A stretch of 64,000 nucleotides of DNA, from assembly GCF_006542765.1 (NCBI RefSeq), contig NZ_SKCD01000019.1:1-64000 (forward strand), given 5' to 3'. How positions within the stretch are numbered: position 1 is the first letter of the stretch; the number at the start of each line of letters is the position of its first letter. Of this stretch, positions 35,132-43,284 are shown in pieces. The position numbers and the translations under genes were made by a program. The DNA comes from Paenibacillus luteus (GTDB lineage Bacteria; Bacillota; Bacilli; Paenibacillales; Paenibacillaceae). A model generated the notes under the pieces. It was not told the DNA's origin and ran no database searches. It was given only the letters and a program-made list of their open reading frames with translations.

Positions 35132-35529
35132 TTCCTCAAGGGGCAAGACTGACAGAGAACGTGGAGAATGAAGGCACGGAGACAAGCGTCACCTACAAGC
35201 TCGATATGATCAACAACCGGATTGTAGGCAAAACGGATAGTCTGGATGCGGTTAAACAAGCCGTATTCAAAATTTTGCAGACGGAGCGCTTCGATTTTTT
35301 CATTTACAGTGCGGATTATGGAGCTGAGCTGCAGGGCTTGGTTGGCGAGGCTCCTTCCTTTGTTCGCTCCGAGATGGAGCGTAGAATCCGCGAGGCCTTG
35401 ATGCAGGATGACCGCATAAGCGCTGTGACTGATTTTCAATTCGAGGTCACGGAGGATTTTGCGACCATTCAATTTACCGTCGTATCGGAATTCGGAAGTT
35501 TTGGAGAGGAGGTAATGGAACGTGTATGA
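35128..35529 (+). CDS. xkdS: Baseplate wedge protein, DUF2634/gp25-like (XkdS-like)
   Basis: 133 residues. YKLDMINNRIVGKTDSLDAVKQAVFKILQTERFDFFIYSADYG matches DUF2634; the family has the gp25-like wedge fold that nucleates sheath assembly. It overlaps the previous gene by four bases and the next by eight, consistent with one translationally coupled baseplate module. Confidence 0.93.
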   Translation: MIPQGARLTENVENEGTETSVTYKLDMINNRIVGKTDSLDAVKQAVFKILQTERFDFFIYSADYGAELQGLVGEAPSFVRSEMERRIREALMQDDRISAVTDFQFEVTEDFATIQFTVVSEFGSFGEEVMERV

Positions 35530-36559
35530 ACAGATGACCTATAGTTATTTGCTGCAGCAGATGCTGGACCGGGTAGCTGGCGAGGTGGACAAGCGAGAGG
35601 GGAGCATCATTTACGATGCGCTGGCCCCGGCAGCCGCAGAGCTGTCTGAGCTGTATGCCCAGCTCGACGTGAATATGAATCTCGCGTTTGCTGACACCTC
35701 GAGCGGAGAATATCTGACCAGGCGAACCTCAGATTTTGGTATTAACAGGCAGGCGGCTACGCGAGCAAAGCGGCTAGGCAAGTTTTATGGCTCTGGCGGA
35801 ACGGCTGTGGATGTCCCCATTGGCAGCCGATATTCGGTTAGCATGGTTAATTTTGTCGTCAAAGAACGGCTAAGCGCCGGTTCTTTTATACTCGAAAGCG
35901 AGTTGGAAGGCGAAGCCGGGAATCAGCAGTTCGGCGACATGCTTCCAATTGATTATGTTCCTTCGCTTGAGCGTGCCGAGCTGGTTGATGTGCTGGTGCC
36001 CGGCGAGGATGAAGAATCGGATAATCAGCTTCGTCGGCGTTTTTTGGCAGAGGTGCAAAATCCGGGTACAAGTGGCAATGTGTCCGATTATATGAAATGG
36101 ACGACGTCGGTTGCTGGTGTGGGAGGGGCGAGGGTGCTCCCTTTATGGGATGGCCCGGGTACCGTAAAAGTCGTCATTGTAAATGCCGACAAGCAGCCAG
36201 CTAGCGAATTGCTACAGCAAGAGGTACTAGCGTATTTAAACGAGCAACGGCCAATTGGAGCAGATGTTTCGGTTGTTTCTGCTATCAGTGTGCCAATTGC
36301 AGTAGCCGCCAGCGTTACCCTCGCTGCGGGCTATACGATTCAGCAGGTCAAATCCGCTTTCACCGCTGTGGTCAGCGCTTATTTGGAAGAAACGGCGTTT
36401 CAAATTAATTATGTAAGCATCGCCAAGCTTGGCACTTTGCTTCTAGACATTCCTGGGGTAATTGATTACGCCGAGCTTTTGCTAAATGGCGGTACTGCCA
36501 ACATTGGGTTAGACATTGATGAAGTGCCCGTTGCAGGGCTTGTGGAATTGGAGGTGTAG
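35522..36559 (+). CDS. xkdT: Baseplate J-like protein (XkdT-like)
   Basis: 345 residues from a GTG at 35522 preceded by GGAGG. The sequence LLQQMLDRVAGEVDKREGSIIYDALAPAAAELSELYAQLD and the middle NQLRRRFLAEVQNPGTSGNVSDYMKWTTSVAGVGGARVLP are the baseplate J family signatures. The protein forms the outer wedge of the baseplate that triggers sheath contraction. Confidence 0.94.
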   Translation: MYEQMTYSYLLQQMLDRVAGEVDKREGSIIYDALAPAAAELSELYAQLDVNMNLAFADTSSGEYLTRRTSDFGINRQAATRAKRLGKFYGSGGTAVDVPIGSRYSVSMVNFVVKERLSAGSFILESELEGEAGNQQFGDMLPIDYVPSLERAELVDVLVPGEDEESDNQLRRRFLAEVQNPGTSGNVSDYMKWTTSVAGVGGARVLPLWDGPGTVKVVIVNADKQPASELLQQEVLAYLNEQRPIGADVSVVSAISVPIAVAASVTLAAGYTIQQVKSAFTAVVSAYLEETAFQINYVSIAKLGTLLLDIPGVIDYAELLLNGGTANIGLDIDEVPVAGLVELEV

Positions 36560-36562
36560 CGA

Positions 36563-36964
36563 ATGCCATACCCTGACAAGCTGGATCGTTTTACGGAAAA
36601 ACTGAACAAGAAGGATAACAATGAGCTATACGTTATCGAAGAAAAGCTTGCTGTCATGAGCGGCGTATTCGAGGGCGAGCTGGCCCATGACGATATCCGG
36701 AAGGAAAGCATCCAAATCTATACGGGAGCGGGCCTAAGCGGAGAAAGAGTAGTGAATTATTTTTTGTCTTCCTCGCTAGAAACCCCATGGAAGCTTAGCT
36801 TAAAGCTTTTTTCACAGGTGAATGAGGTTTTCGTCACTTATGAAACGCCTGGCGACCGGGTGGAAGCTGGGGATATCAACGTATTGCAGAGAAGCATTGA
36901 GGCCATTCAAATGGAAGTGGAACGTTACAAAACGAATGGAAACATCGATGGAGGAACATTTTAG
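36563..36964 (+). CDS. Tail-associated protein of unknown function ending in IDGGTF
   Basis: 133 residues, soluble, starting 3 bases after the baseplate J gene, with GGAGGTG upstream. It carries no motif I recognise except its last residues NIDGGTF, which recur at the end of the next gene product (VIDGGTF). In PBSX the J and XkdU genes are adjacent; here this gene and two fibre-like genes are inserted between them. A structural or fibre-attachment role is likely from position. Confidence 0.75.
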   Translation: MPYPDKLDRFTEKLNKKDNNELYVIEEKLAVMSGVFEGELAHDDIRKESIQIYTGAGLSGERVVNYFLSSSLETPWKLSLKLFSQVNEVFVTYETPGDRVEAGDINVLQRSIEAIQMEVERYKTNGNIDGGTF

Positions 36965-36975
36965 GGGAGGCTTAT

Positions 36976-37998
36976 ATGGCGCAGACGATTCAAATCAAGC
37001 GCGGAACAAAGGTGCAATTAGCGGTTTATGGTGTTTTATTGCCAGGAGAGATGGGATTTTGCACTGATACGAAGGAAGTTTATATTGGCGATGGAACGGC
37101 GAATAGCTTCGTAGGGCGGGCGCTGTCGGGAACGGAAGCAGCGAGGCCTGCCGCAGCGATGTTGGGAAGGCTATATTACGTTAGCAGCGGCACGAATGTT
37201 GGCTATTTGTATTTTGACGATGGCGCAGTTTGGAAACGAATCAATGCCCAAAAGCTGACCGATTTAACCGGGACGCTGGACGATGTAGCCGAAGGAACTG
37301 TGTACGCCAAGGTGGTAAAAGCAGATATTACCTCTGGCCACGTGAATAAGGTTTCCGATGGCGTAAACGTTAATACCGCAGCCGAAATCAAAACGCATCT
37401 GGACGATGCGACCAAGCATCGCCTGATTAACGATACGAGCACTTCTGTAACAGACTTATGGTCTGCGCAAAAGATTCGTAACGAAATTGAACTCGCCAAA
37501 CGTAATATTGAGCCACAAGCGTCGGTCATGGATAAGGATCTGGCTTCTCCGCCAGCAACGCCTTTACCCTTTGACCGTTTCATTATTCCGGCAGGGGCGA
37601 CGGGTGCTTGGGCATCGCAATTGAACAAGATCGCGGAATGGAACGGGGTAGCTTGGGATTTTTATACGCCGCAGGTCGGATGGACCTGCTATGTGGATGA
37701 CGAGCAGAAAATTTATAGCTGGAATGGTTCCGCATGGGTTCGAACCGGAGGTGCTCTTCAAACGATCACAGCCGGGAACGGCTTAACGGGCGGGGGACAA
37801 GCCGATTCGGTTACCCTCAGCGTTGGCGCGGGGAACGGAATTACTGTTGCTGCTTCAGCGGTTAGCGCTAAGGCAGGTAAAGGGGTTTTGGTCAATGCGA
37901 CAGGTATTGAAGCTAATATTGATGGTGTGAGCATTGTGTACGATACGGCTGCCGGAAATAGCTTGAAGGTTGCCGTTATTGATGGCGGCACGTTCTAA
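36976..37998 (+). CDS. Tail fibre-like protein with DUF2793 and receptor-tip N-terminal domain
   Basis: 340 residues. Residues 1-45 (QIKRGTKVQLAVYGVLLPGEMGFCTDTKEVYIGDGTAN) form the small domain found at the start of phage tropism and fibre proteins. Residues about 180-255 contain a DUF2793-like segment (AWASQLNKIAEWNGVAWDFYTPQVGWTCYVDDEQKIYSWNGSAW). The C-terminal part is a Gly/Ala/Val beta-rich repeat ending in VIDGGTF. A surface-exposed fibre or collar protein is likely. GGGGAGG precedes the ATG. Confidence 0.8.
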   Translation: MAQTIQIKRGTKVQLAVYGVLLPGEMGFCTDTKEVYIGDGTANSFVGRALSGTEAARPAAAMLGRLYYVSSGTNVGYLYFDDGAVWKRINAQKLTDLTGTLDDVAEGTVYAKVVKADITSGHVNKVSDGVNVNTAAEIKTHLDDATKHRLINDTSTSVTDLWSAQKIRNEIELAKRNIEPQASVMDKDLASPPATPLPFDRFIIPAGATGAWASQLNKIAEWNGVAWDFYTPQVGWTCYVDDEQKIYSWNGSAWVRTGGALQTITAGNGLTGGGQADSVTLSVGAGNGITVAASAVSAKAGKGVLVNATGIEANIDGVSIVYDTAAGNSLKVAVIDGGTF

Positions 37999-38010
37999 GG
38001 AGGTGAGCAG

Positions 38011-38508
38011 ATGCCACGAAAAGTACTCATTCAATTGAGGCGGGGAGTCGAAGCAAGCATCGGTTCGCTGGAGATAGGTGAGCTGGGGTATTGTACCGAT
38101 ACTCAAAAACTGTATATCGGGACGGCAAGCGGGAATATCCTGCTTGCCGCCGCGCAGCAGGCTACGGGCGATATGCTCAAAAGCATTTACGACACGAACA
38201 ATAACGGGAGAGTGGACAGCGCGGAAGCGGCTGATGCGGTGCCTTGGGCAGGTGTAAGTGGAAAGCCTGCTACCTTTGCCCCTGCTGCACATGCGCATGC
38301 CGCTTCCGATATAACTTCGGGGACGGTGGCTGTATCCCGGTTGCCTGCCGCTTCGATAACCGCTGCTGGCGTTGCTCAGCTCAATAATGCGGTTAACAGC
38401 ACCAGTACGGTTCAGGCTGCTACAGCGAATGCGGTGAAGCTAACCTATGATTTTGCAAGCGGGAAGCTGAGCCCGGGCGTCACCTGGAACCAGCTAAAGG
38501 GGGTGTAG
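38011..38508 (+). CDS. Short tail fibre protein sharing the same N-terminal domain
   Basis: 165 residues. The start (VLIQLRRGVEASIGSLEIGELGYCTDTQKLYIGTASG) is a second copy of the domain seen in the preceding gene. A calcium-loop-like DTNNNGRVDSAEAADAV follows, then the fibre motif VPWAGVSGKP, His/Ala repeats and a C-terminal TWNQLKGV. The last segment resembles the C-terminus of the next protein. AAGGAGGTGAG precedes the ATG. Probably a trimeric short fibre. Confidence 0.82.
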   Translation: MPRKVLIQLRRGVEASIGSLEIGELGYCTDTQKLYIGTASGNILLAAAQQATGDMLKSIYDTNNNGRVDSAEAADAVPWAGVSGKPATFAPAAHAHAASDITSGTVAVSRLPAASITAAGVAQLNNAVNSTSTVQAATANAVKLTYDFASGKLSPGVTWNQLKGV

Positions 38509-38511
38509 GTT

Positions 38512-39129
38512 TTGTCGTATGGTTTAACGTTATATGGAGTTCAAGCCTACGGGGCAGACAACGAAGGTGGGGAAGAAACCGCTCCTACTGAAATCGATTT
38601 GATGAAGTATTTGCCGCTTTATTACCATCAGGTGCTGGAGATGCGTTTGATTCAGGGACAGTTAGGCGAGGAGATCGGGAAGCAGGCAGCAGCTTTTGAG
38701 GATATGTTGGCACAATATTATGTTCATTCCTCGACTTGGGGGCTAGCGCGCTGGGAAAAAATGATGGGGCTTGCCAGCGATCCTTCTCTGCCGAATGCCC
38801 GCCGCAGGGAAAGCATTATTGCCAAAATGCGCGGTGCGGGAACGACAACGAGAGTCAAGATAATTCAAACGGCAATTGCTTTTTCGGGCGGGGAAGTAAA
38901 CGTCGTCGAGTATCCGGCGGAGAGCCGATTTGAGGTTGTGTTTGTCGGGACCAAGGGTATTCCACCGAATATGGCAGGTTTTATCCGGATGCTGGAGGAT
39001 ATCAAGCCGGCTCATTTGGCCTACAGCTTGAAATACACCTACACGGTGTGGAATCAGATAAAAGCTTTGACGTGGAATCAAGCCAAAGGCAAGACGTGGA
39101 GTGAATTAAGAGTTTACGAGGGAGTGTGA
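38512..39129 (+). CDS. xkdU: Tail/baseplate protein, YmfQ/DUF2313 (XkdU-like)
   Basis: 205 residues from a TTG at 38512 (GGGGGTG upstream). IDLMKYLPLYYHQVLEMRLIQGQLGEEIGK and WGLARWEKMMGLASDPSLPNARRRESIIAKMRGAGTTT match DUF2313. Related proteins (gpI-like) link the baseplate to the fibres. The C-terminus carries repeated WNQ(I/A)K units (VWNQIKALTWNQAKGKTW), also seen once at the end of the previous gene product. Confidence 0.92.
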   Translation: MSYGLTLYGVQAYGADNEGGEETAPTEIDLMKYLPLYYHQVLEMRLIQGQLGEEIGKQAAAFEDMLAQYYVHSSTWGLARWEKMMGLASDPSLPNARRRESIIAKMRGAGTTTRVKIIQTAIAFSGGEVNVVEYPAESRFEVVFVGTKGIPPNMAGFIRMLEDIKPAHLAYSLKYTYTVWNQIKALTWNQAKGKTWSELRVYEGV

Positions 39130-39133
39130 TTTT

Positions 39134-39967
39134 ATGCAAACAACAGGAAACTTAGGCTTGAAAAAGCCAGAAGGAACAGATGTAGTAGATATTGCGGATC
39201 TGAACGGCAATGCGGATATCATTGATACGGCCGTAGCGGGCAAGGTGGATAAAGAGGCTGGAAAAGGACTATCGGCAAATGATTATACTGCGGCTGAGAA
39301 AACTAAGCTGGCCGGAGTGGCTGCGGGTGCCAATGCTTATGTGCACCCTACAGGTGATGGTAATCTTCATATTCCAGCAACCGGGACAACCAATACCGGA
39401 AGAGTATTGACAGCCGGTAGTACCTCTGGCTCAGTGTCATGGGCAAATATTCCAATAGACACTACGCGTGCACCTCTTGTGTCGCCTGTGTTAACAGGAA
39501 CGCCGACTGCACCAACCGCAGTGGCGGGAACGAATACTACACAAATTGCCACAACATCATTTGTTAATGGTGCGGTTAATTTAAAAGCGAACTTAACAAG
39601 TCCTAATTTTACTGGTGTACCTACTGCTCCAACCGCGGTAGTTGGAAGTAGCACAACGCAGTTAGCCACAACAGCATTTGTTAGAAATACACTATCAGAC
39701 GCATTGCCACAAAACTTAACATTAGATGCACAAAGCAATACGGCGAATGCATGGTCGCTTGGTTTAGTTTTAAATTATGTAAATTCTTCAAATGTTAAAA
39801 CACAACGTAAAATAGAGGTTAGTAATTTAGGTGATTTAATATTTACAATACCAGGTTTGGCTTCTTATGCAGTGAGTCATGCAGGAAAATCTTTAATTGA
39901 GGCTCGATTTGGCTCTGATCCAGTAAGCCCAGTTGTAGGGCAAATGTGGCTTAGAACAGATTTATAA
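39134..39967 (+). CDS. Tail fibre protein (XkdV-like), mosaic
   Basis: 277 residues. It starts GNLGLKKPEGTDVVDIADLNGNADIID, the usual fibre-attachment domain. Then come YTAAEKTKLAGVAAGA, two copies of a repeat (LTGTPTAPTAVAGTNTTQIATTSFV and FTGVPTAPTAVVGSSTTQLATTAFV), and a short C-terminal head. From roughly 39540 the DNA becomes much more AT-rich in mid-gene, continuing into the next gene; this indicates a recombination junction between the conserved stem and the exchangeable tip. Confidence 0.88.
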   Translation: MQTTGNLGLKKPEGTDVVDIADLNGNADIIDTAVAGKVDKEAGKGLSANDYTAAEKTKLAGVAAGANAYVHPTGDGNLHIPATGTTNTGRVLTAGSTSGSVSWANIPIDTTRAPLVSPVLTGTPTAPTAVAGTNTTQIATTSFVNGAVNLKANLTSPNFTGVPTAPTAVVGSSTTQLATTAFVRNTLSDALPQNLTLDAQSNTANAWSLGLVLNYVNSSNVKTQRKIEVSNLGDLIFTIPGLASYAVSHAGKSLIEARFGSDPVSPVVGQMWLRTDL

Positions 39968-39979
39968 GGAGGGAAATAA

Positions 39980-41293
39980 ATGTTTAACCCTTTAATTTCA
40001 GGCCCAATATCGGCAAACTTTATTACCTTTAGCGGTAGCAGAGCTAGCTGTATTGCCCAAGATGGTACCGTTTATACAGCAACGTCTTATAATATTGCTC
40101 CTTATTACGGAGCAATTCAATTATGGAAGAGTACAGATAACGGCCAGACATATCAAGCTATTTCTAATTCTTCTAGCGGTACTTCGGCGGGTTCAGCAAC
40201 GGCAACAGCTAACAATATTAATATTACGGCAGCTCCTGATGGCAAAATTCATTGTTTTTGGGTAGACTCTGTGGCTACTGTAGTTATCAGATACAAGGTC
40301 TATAATCCTTTTTCAAATACTTGGTCAACTTCGAATGGGAGTATTGATGGGGGATCCATGACAAGGTTGAGAGGAGCAGTTATAGACACAAATGGTGGTA
40401 TACATGTTGTTATTAATATAAATGAAAGTGGTGGTGATTTTACTAGTTGGAGACTGCGTCATTTGTATAAATCATCTGAGACGTTAGAAAATTGGACGTT
40501 AACCCCATCTTTACCTCCTATTTATAATACTACATCGGGAATTACGGCCCTTTCTAATGGGCAAATCGCTGTATTTAGTGTATTTAATGGCTTAGCAGTA
40601 ATTAAAATGTGGACTTCGGGCGTATGGAGTAGTGATTTTCAGGTCGACAATCAAGTAATGGCTGACATAGTCTCAATTACATCTAACAATTTGGGTCAGG
40701 TTGAGTTATTATATAGAAGATCTGAAACATTACAAAATACGTATACAAGGATCTGGGATGGTAGTAGTCTTAGTGCTGCTTTAGTTGTACAAAGAGGGGA
40801 AACGGATGGTAGTAAAGCTCTTTCAGATGGACATTTGTACACTGATTTGAACACAAATGATACCTATATCGTATACAAAGGGCAGTATCAAGAGATATGG
40901 ATGAATAAAAAACCTTATGGTGGCGTATGGGGAACTCCTATTCAAATGCACCCGGGTTATATTTATTCGTCTAAGGTTTCCATTCCCACAAATGGATTTG
41001 CACCGTATCTTCCTGTTTTTATTAGCGATATCTACCAACAATACGTATTTTATGATCGGATTTTTGTTCATAATAAAATTCCCTATCGCACTCTTAAAGT
41101 TAATACAACTAAAGGAATCTTAAATATTCCAGTCTATCCTCCAGATGTTTCTTTATTAGCTAACAAGCAGTTAAGAATTAAGATCGACAACACTTTTGAG
41201 TATGGTTTAATTGAAACAGGCCTAATTACAGATGCTAAGGCTTCTCCTTTACGAATCAGAACCAACCAAGGAACACGAGCATTATTAAAATAG
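39980..41293 (+). CDS. Putative receptor-binding protein, BNR/sialidase-like beta-propeller
   Basis: 437 residues, AT-rich. The N-terminal two thirds show recurring beta-propeller-like strands with Asp-box-like units (LWKSTDNGQTYQ, APDGKIHCFWVDS, DTNGGIHVVIN), suggesting a carbohydrate-binding BNR-type propeller. A C-terminal region (KQLRIKIDNTFEYGLIETGLITDAK) looks like a beta-rich cap. There is no signal peptide. AAGGAGGG precedes the ATG. As the last structural gene before lysis it is the best candidate for the particle's target-recognition protein; enzymatic activity is not shown. Confidence 0.75.
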   Translation: MFNPLISGPISANFITFSGSRASCIAQDGTVYTATSYNIAPYYGAIQLWKSTDNGQTYQAISNSSSGTSAGSATATANNINITAAPDGKIHCFWVDSVATVVIRYKVYNPFSNTWSTSNGSIDGGSMTRLRGAVIDTNGGIHVVININESGGDFTSWRLRHLYKSSETLENWTLTPSLPPIYNTTSGITALSNGQIAVFSVFNGLAVIKMWTSGVWSSDFQVDNQVMADIVSITSNNLGQVELLYRRSETLQNTYTRIWDGSSLSAALVVQRGETDGSKALSDGHLYTDLNTNDTYIVYKGQYQEIWMNKKPYGGVWGTPIQMHPGYIYSSKVSIPTNGFAPYLPVFISDIYQQYVFYDRIFVHNKIPYRTLKVNTTKGILNIPVYPPDVSLLANKQLRIKIDNTFEYGLIETGLITDAKASPLRIRTNQGTRALLK

Positions 41294-41320
41294 TTCATAA
41301 ACCGTGAGATTAGTACAATA

Positions 41321-41371
41321 ACAAACAACCCATTTCTAGCCAAGAAATGGGTTGTTTGTGCTTTTCTTTTT
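41321..41371 (+). terminator. Terminator between fibre genes and lysis genes
   Basis: ACAAACAACCCATTTCT and its complement AAATGGGTTGTTTGT form a stem, followed by TTTTCTTTTTT. It separates the structural operon from holin and amidase, so read-through or a separate promoter is needed for lysis genes. Confidence 0.88.
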
Positions 41372-41399
41372 TAATAATAAATAAAATAAGGAGGTTACC

Positions 41400-41936
41400 A
41401 TGAGTAAACAATTGTTTTCTAACTACTTTTCAGAAGGAAAAATAGTTGCCATAGGTTTAGGGGCTTTTTTTGCCCCAATTATTGATTCAATTTATGGTTC
41501 AGGACGCTTAATACCTGTTGCTCTTTTATTATGCGTAATAATTTTGGATTGGGTAACTGGGATAGCTGTTGCACATAAAGATAAAATATATTCTTCTGAA
41601 TATGGTAAGTTTGGTATTTTTCGCACCTTTTTTCTTATGGCGCTACCTGCTTTTGCAAATCTATTGGATTCCATGCTAGGGATGCCAGGTCTTTTCTTTT
41701 ATGCTATTACATTAGGGCTTATTTATCATACTTGGCAATCATTGACTGCAAATGCCTATAGAGCGGGTTGGGGGAAATGGATTCCTAATTCAGTTATTGA
41801 ACATATTGATAGTGAATTGAAAGCGAAAATGGAACGGTCAATCAAGAGGGGGGCGAGTACTGAAACAAAAACAGAATTTAATGAGGAACTTGGTAATCAT
41901 GACACAACTGAAAAAGGAAAAATAAATAATGTTTAA
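41400..41936 (+). CDS. Phage holin (family 4, TcdE/UtxA-like)
   Basis: 178 residues. Several hydrophobic segments (VAIGLGAFFAPIIDSIYG, LIPVALLLCVIILDWVTGIAVA, IFRTFFLMALPAFANLLDSML, FFYAITLGLIYHTW) and the DWVTGI motif identify the PF05105-type holin. A charged C-terminal tail follows. AAGGAGG precedes the ATG. The protein makes membrane holes that release the amidase and the particles. It is AT-rich like the preceding gene. Confidence 0.92.
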   Translation: MSKQLFSNYFSEGKIVAIGLGAFFAPIIDSIYGSGRLIPVALLLCVIILDWVTGIAVAHKDKIYSSEYGKFGIFRTFFLMALPAFANLLDSMLGMPGLFFYAITLGLIYHTWQSLTANAYRAGWGKWIPNSVIEHIDSELKAKMERSIKRGASTETKTEFNEELGNHDTTEKGKINNV

Positions 41937-42615
41937 ATACACCATCAACCACATCCCCAAAACAACCCCCTGCAACCGTCGCCCTGGCCACCTGCTAATT
42001 CCTCAATCGATAACGATTCACAACACGGGCAATTCGGCAAGCACGGCGCAAAATGAGCGAGCCTGGCTGACTAATCCAGCGAATAATCGGACCGCATCCT
42101 ATCATCTTGTCGTGGACGAGCATGAGGTGATCGAGTGCTTGCCACTAAACGAAAACGCTTGGCATGCTGGCGATGGTAGCGGAACGGCTAGCGGCAACCG
42201 TACATCGATTGGCATCGAGATTTGCGAGAGCGGAGATTACTCGAAAGCATTAGCCAATGCGACTGAACTAGCGGCGAAGCTGCTGAAGCAGTTTGGCTGG
42301 GGGACGGAGCGTCTATTTCGGCATTATGACTGGAGCGGGAAGATCTGTCCGAGATTAATGTACGATGCAGGCAAATGGACGGGCTGGGCTGCTTTTAAAA
42401 TAAAGGTATCGGAGAATATGCAAATGAAAATGGACATCCCAAAATCGGATTTAATCCTAACTGACGGGGAGCATAAATTATTGGTTGAGACGCTTGGTCG
42501 TTTTACGGAGCAAAAGCTGCTCCAAGATGCCAAGTGGAAGGAAAAAGCGGAGCAGGGATCCTTAACCTTATCCGAGCTGGCGTGGTTAAATACGATTATT
42601 CTTTCGCGAAAATAG
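41929..42615 (+). CDS. N-acetylmuramoyl-L-alanine amidase (Amidase_2 endolysin)
   Basis: 228 residues, no signal peptide. Zinc ligands His31 (TIHNTGN), His132 (FRHYDWSGKICPR) and Cys140 are present with the catalytic-site Glu of SIGIEICES. It is the amidase type of XlyA/CwlA endolysins and cleaves the bond between muramic acid and L-alanine. The C-terminal 70 residues are charged and carry no recognised wall-binding repeat. It overlaps the holin gene by eight bases and returns to the higher GC of the host. It marks the right end of the tail cluster. Confidence 0.94.
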   Translation: MFKYTINHIPKTTPCNRRPGHLLIPQSITIHNTGNSASTAQNERAWLTNPANNRTASYHLVVDEHEVIECLPLNENAWHAGDGSGTASGNRTSIGIEICESGDYSKALANATELAAKLLKQFGWGTERLFRHYDWSGKICPRLMYDAGKWTGWAAFKIKVSENMQMKMDIPKSDLILTDGEHKLLVETLGRFTEQKLLQDAKWKEKAEQGSLTLSELAWLNTIILSRK

Positions 42616-42857
42616 CAAATCCTCACGGACGATTAGTCTGCGGGAATCATGTTTATTCTGTATTAGCCCAAGCTTCATGCAGGAGATGCATTGAGAGTTG
42701 CGATTATATTAGACGTATCTTTCTTAACAACAGGTTAAGCCGTTCAAAAATAGACCTATACCCCTGCTTAGGCATCTGCTCATTTCCTCCTAAAGCCCAT
42801 GCACTTTTGCCCCTGAGTCATAGGATACAGTGTACCTTAACAAAAGGAGATGGCCAA
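42616..42857 (+). other. Non-coding stretch between tail cluster and sporulation mini-genes
   Basis: No reading frame with a ribosome site is visible until 42858. Its final 70 bases (a TTTTG..CCTGAG block, CATAGGATA and GTACCTTAAC) are nearly duplicated upstream of 43285, so this part is the promoter region of the mini-gene. No attachment-site-like repeat matching the left end of the tail cluster was found. Confidence 0.5.
42819..42827 (+). promoter_or_regulatory. Sporulation -10-like box CATAGGATA (first copy)
   Basis: CATAGGATA fits the mother-cell sigma-K -10 pattern CATAnnnTA and lies about 30 bases before the ATG of a YjcZ-like gene. A partner -35 AC is present upstream but spacing is not ideal. 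The same block recurs at 43247-43255. Confidence 0.5.
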
Positions 42858-43016
42858 ATGAGCTATGGAGTAGCAGGAGCAAACGTGGGTCCAGGAAATT
42901 GCGCACCTTACCCGGTTGCAGGTGTAAGTAATTGCGGCGGCGGTGGATTTTCCAGCATTGGATTTATCCTCGTTCTCTTTATCCTACTTGTCATCATTTC
43001 TCGTTCTTGGTTGTAA
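42858..43016 (+). CDS. YjcZ-family sporulation mini-protein (copy 1)
   Basis: 52 residues. MSYGVAGANVGPGNCAPYPV, then a Gly/Cys linker and the hydrophobic tail IGFILVLFILLVIISRSWL, which matches the C-terminal helix of YjcZ/YdhR-type small sporulation membrane proteins. AAAGGAGATG precedes the ATG. It is one of two tandem paralogues with the same upstream block, so a recent duplication is likely. Confidence 0.85.
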   Translation: MSYGVAGANVGPGNCAPYPVAGVSNCGGGGFSSIGFILVLFILLVIISRSWL

Positions 43017-43079
43017 TCACCACACGGGAGCTTACAAACAAGTCGGACGCCTATGATGTCCACTAACTAAAAATAAAAT

Positions 43080-43119
43080 GAGAATCCCCAAGGCTGTAGG
43101 CACTTGGGGATTCTCATTT
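43080..43119 (+). terminator. Terminator of mini-gene copy 1
   Basis: GAGAATCCCCAAG pairs exactly with CTTGGGGATTCTC, then ATTTTCC. Confidence 0.85.
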
Positions 43120-43246
43120 TCCGAAAAAAGACAAGCAGCCAGACTTCACTAGCATCAGCCCAGCATCTCGTTCGATTGTGCGGGAAGTACAAAAAATGAG
43201 CAGGAGCACATTTTGTTCAATCGCCTATACGCTTTTGTTCCTGAGA

Positions 43247-43255
43247 CATAGGATA
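43247..43255 (+). promoter_or_regulatory. Sporulation -10-like box CATAGGATA (second copy)
   Basis: Same box as at 42819, with an AC dinucleotide 16 bases upstream (TATACGC at 43226-43232), matching sigma-K spacing better than copy 1. Confidence 0.5.
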
Positions 43256-43284
43256 CTGTACCTTAACAAAAAGGAGATGAACAA

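Noticed and set aside
26257..42615. Attachment-site repeats or an integrase for the tail cluster
   Set aside because: I compared the borders by eye and found no matching direct repeat and no recombinase gene, so the cluster is treated as fixed, not as a mobile prophage.
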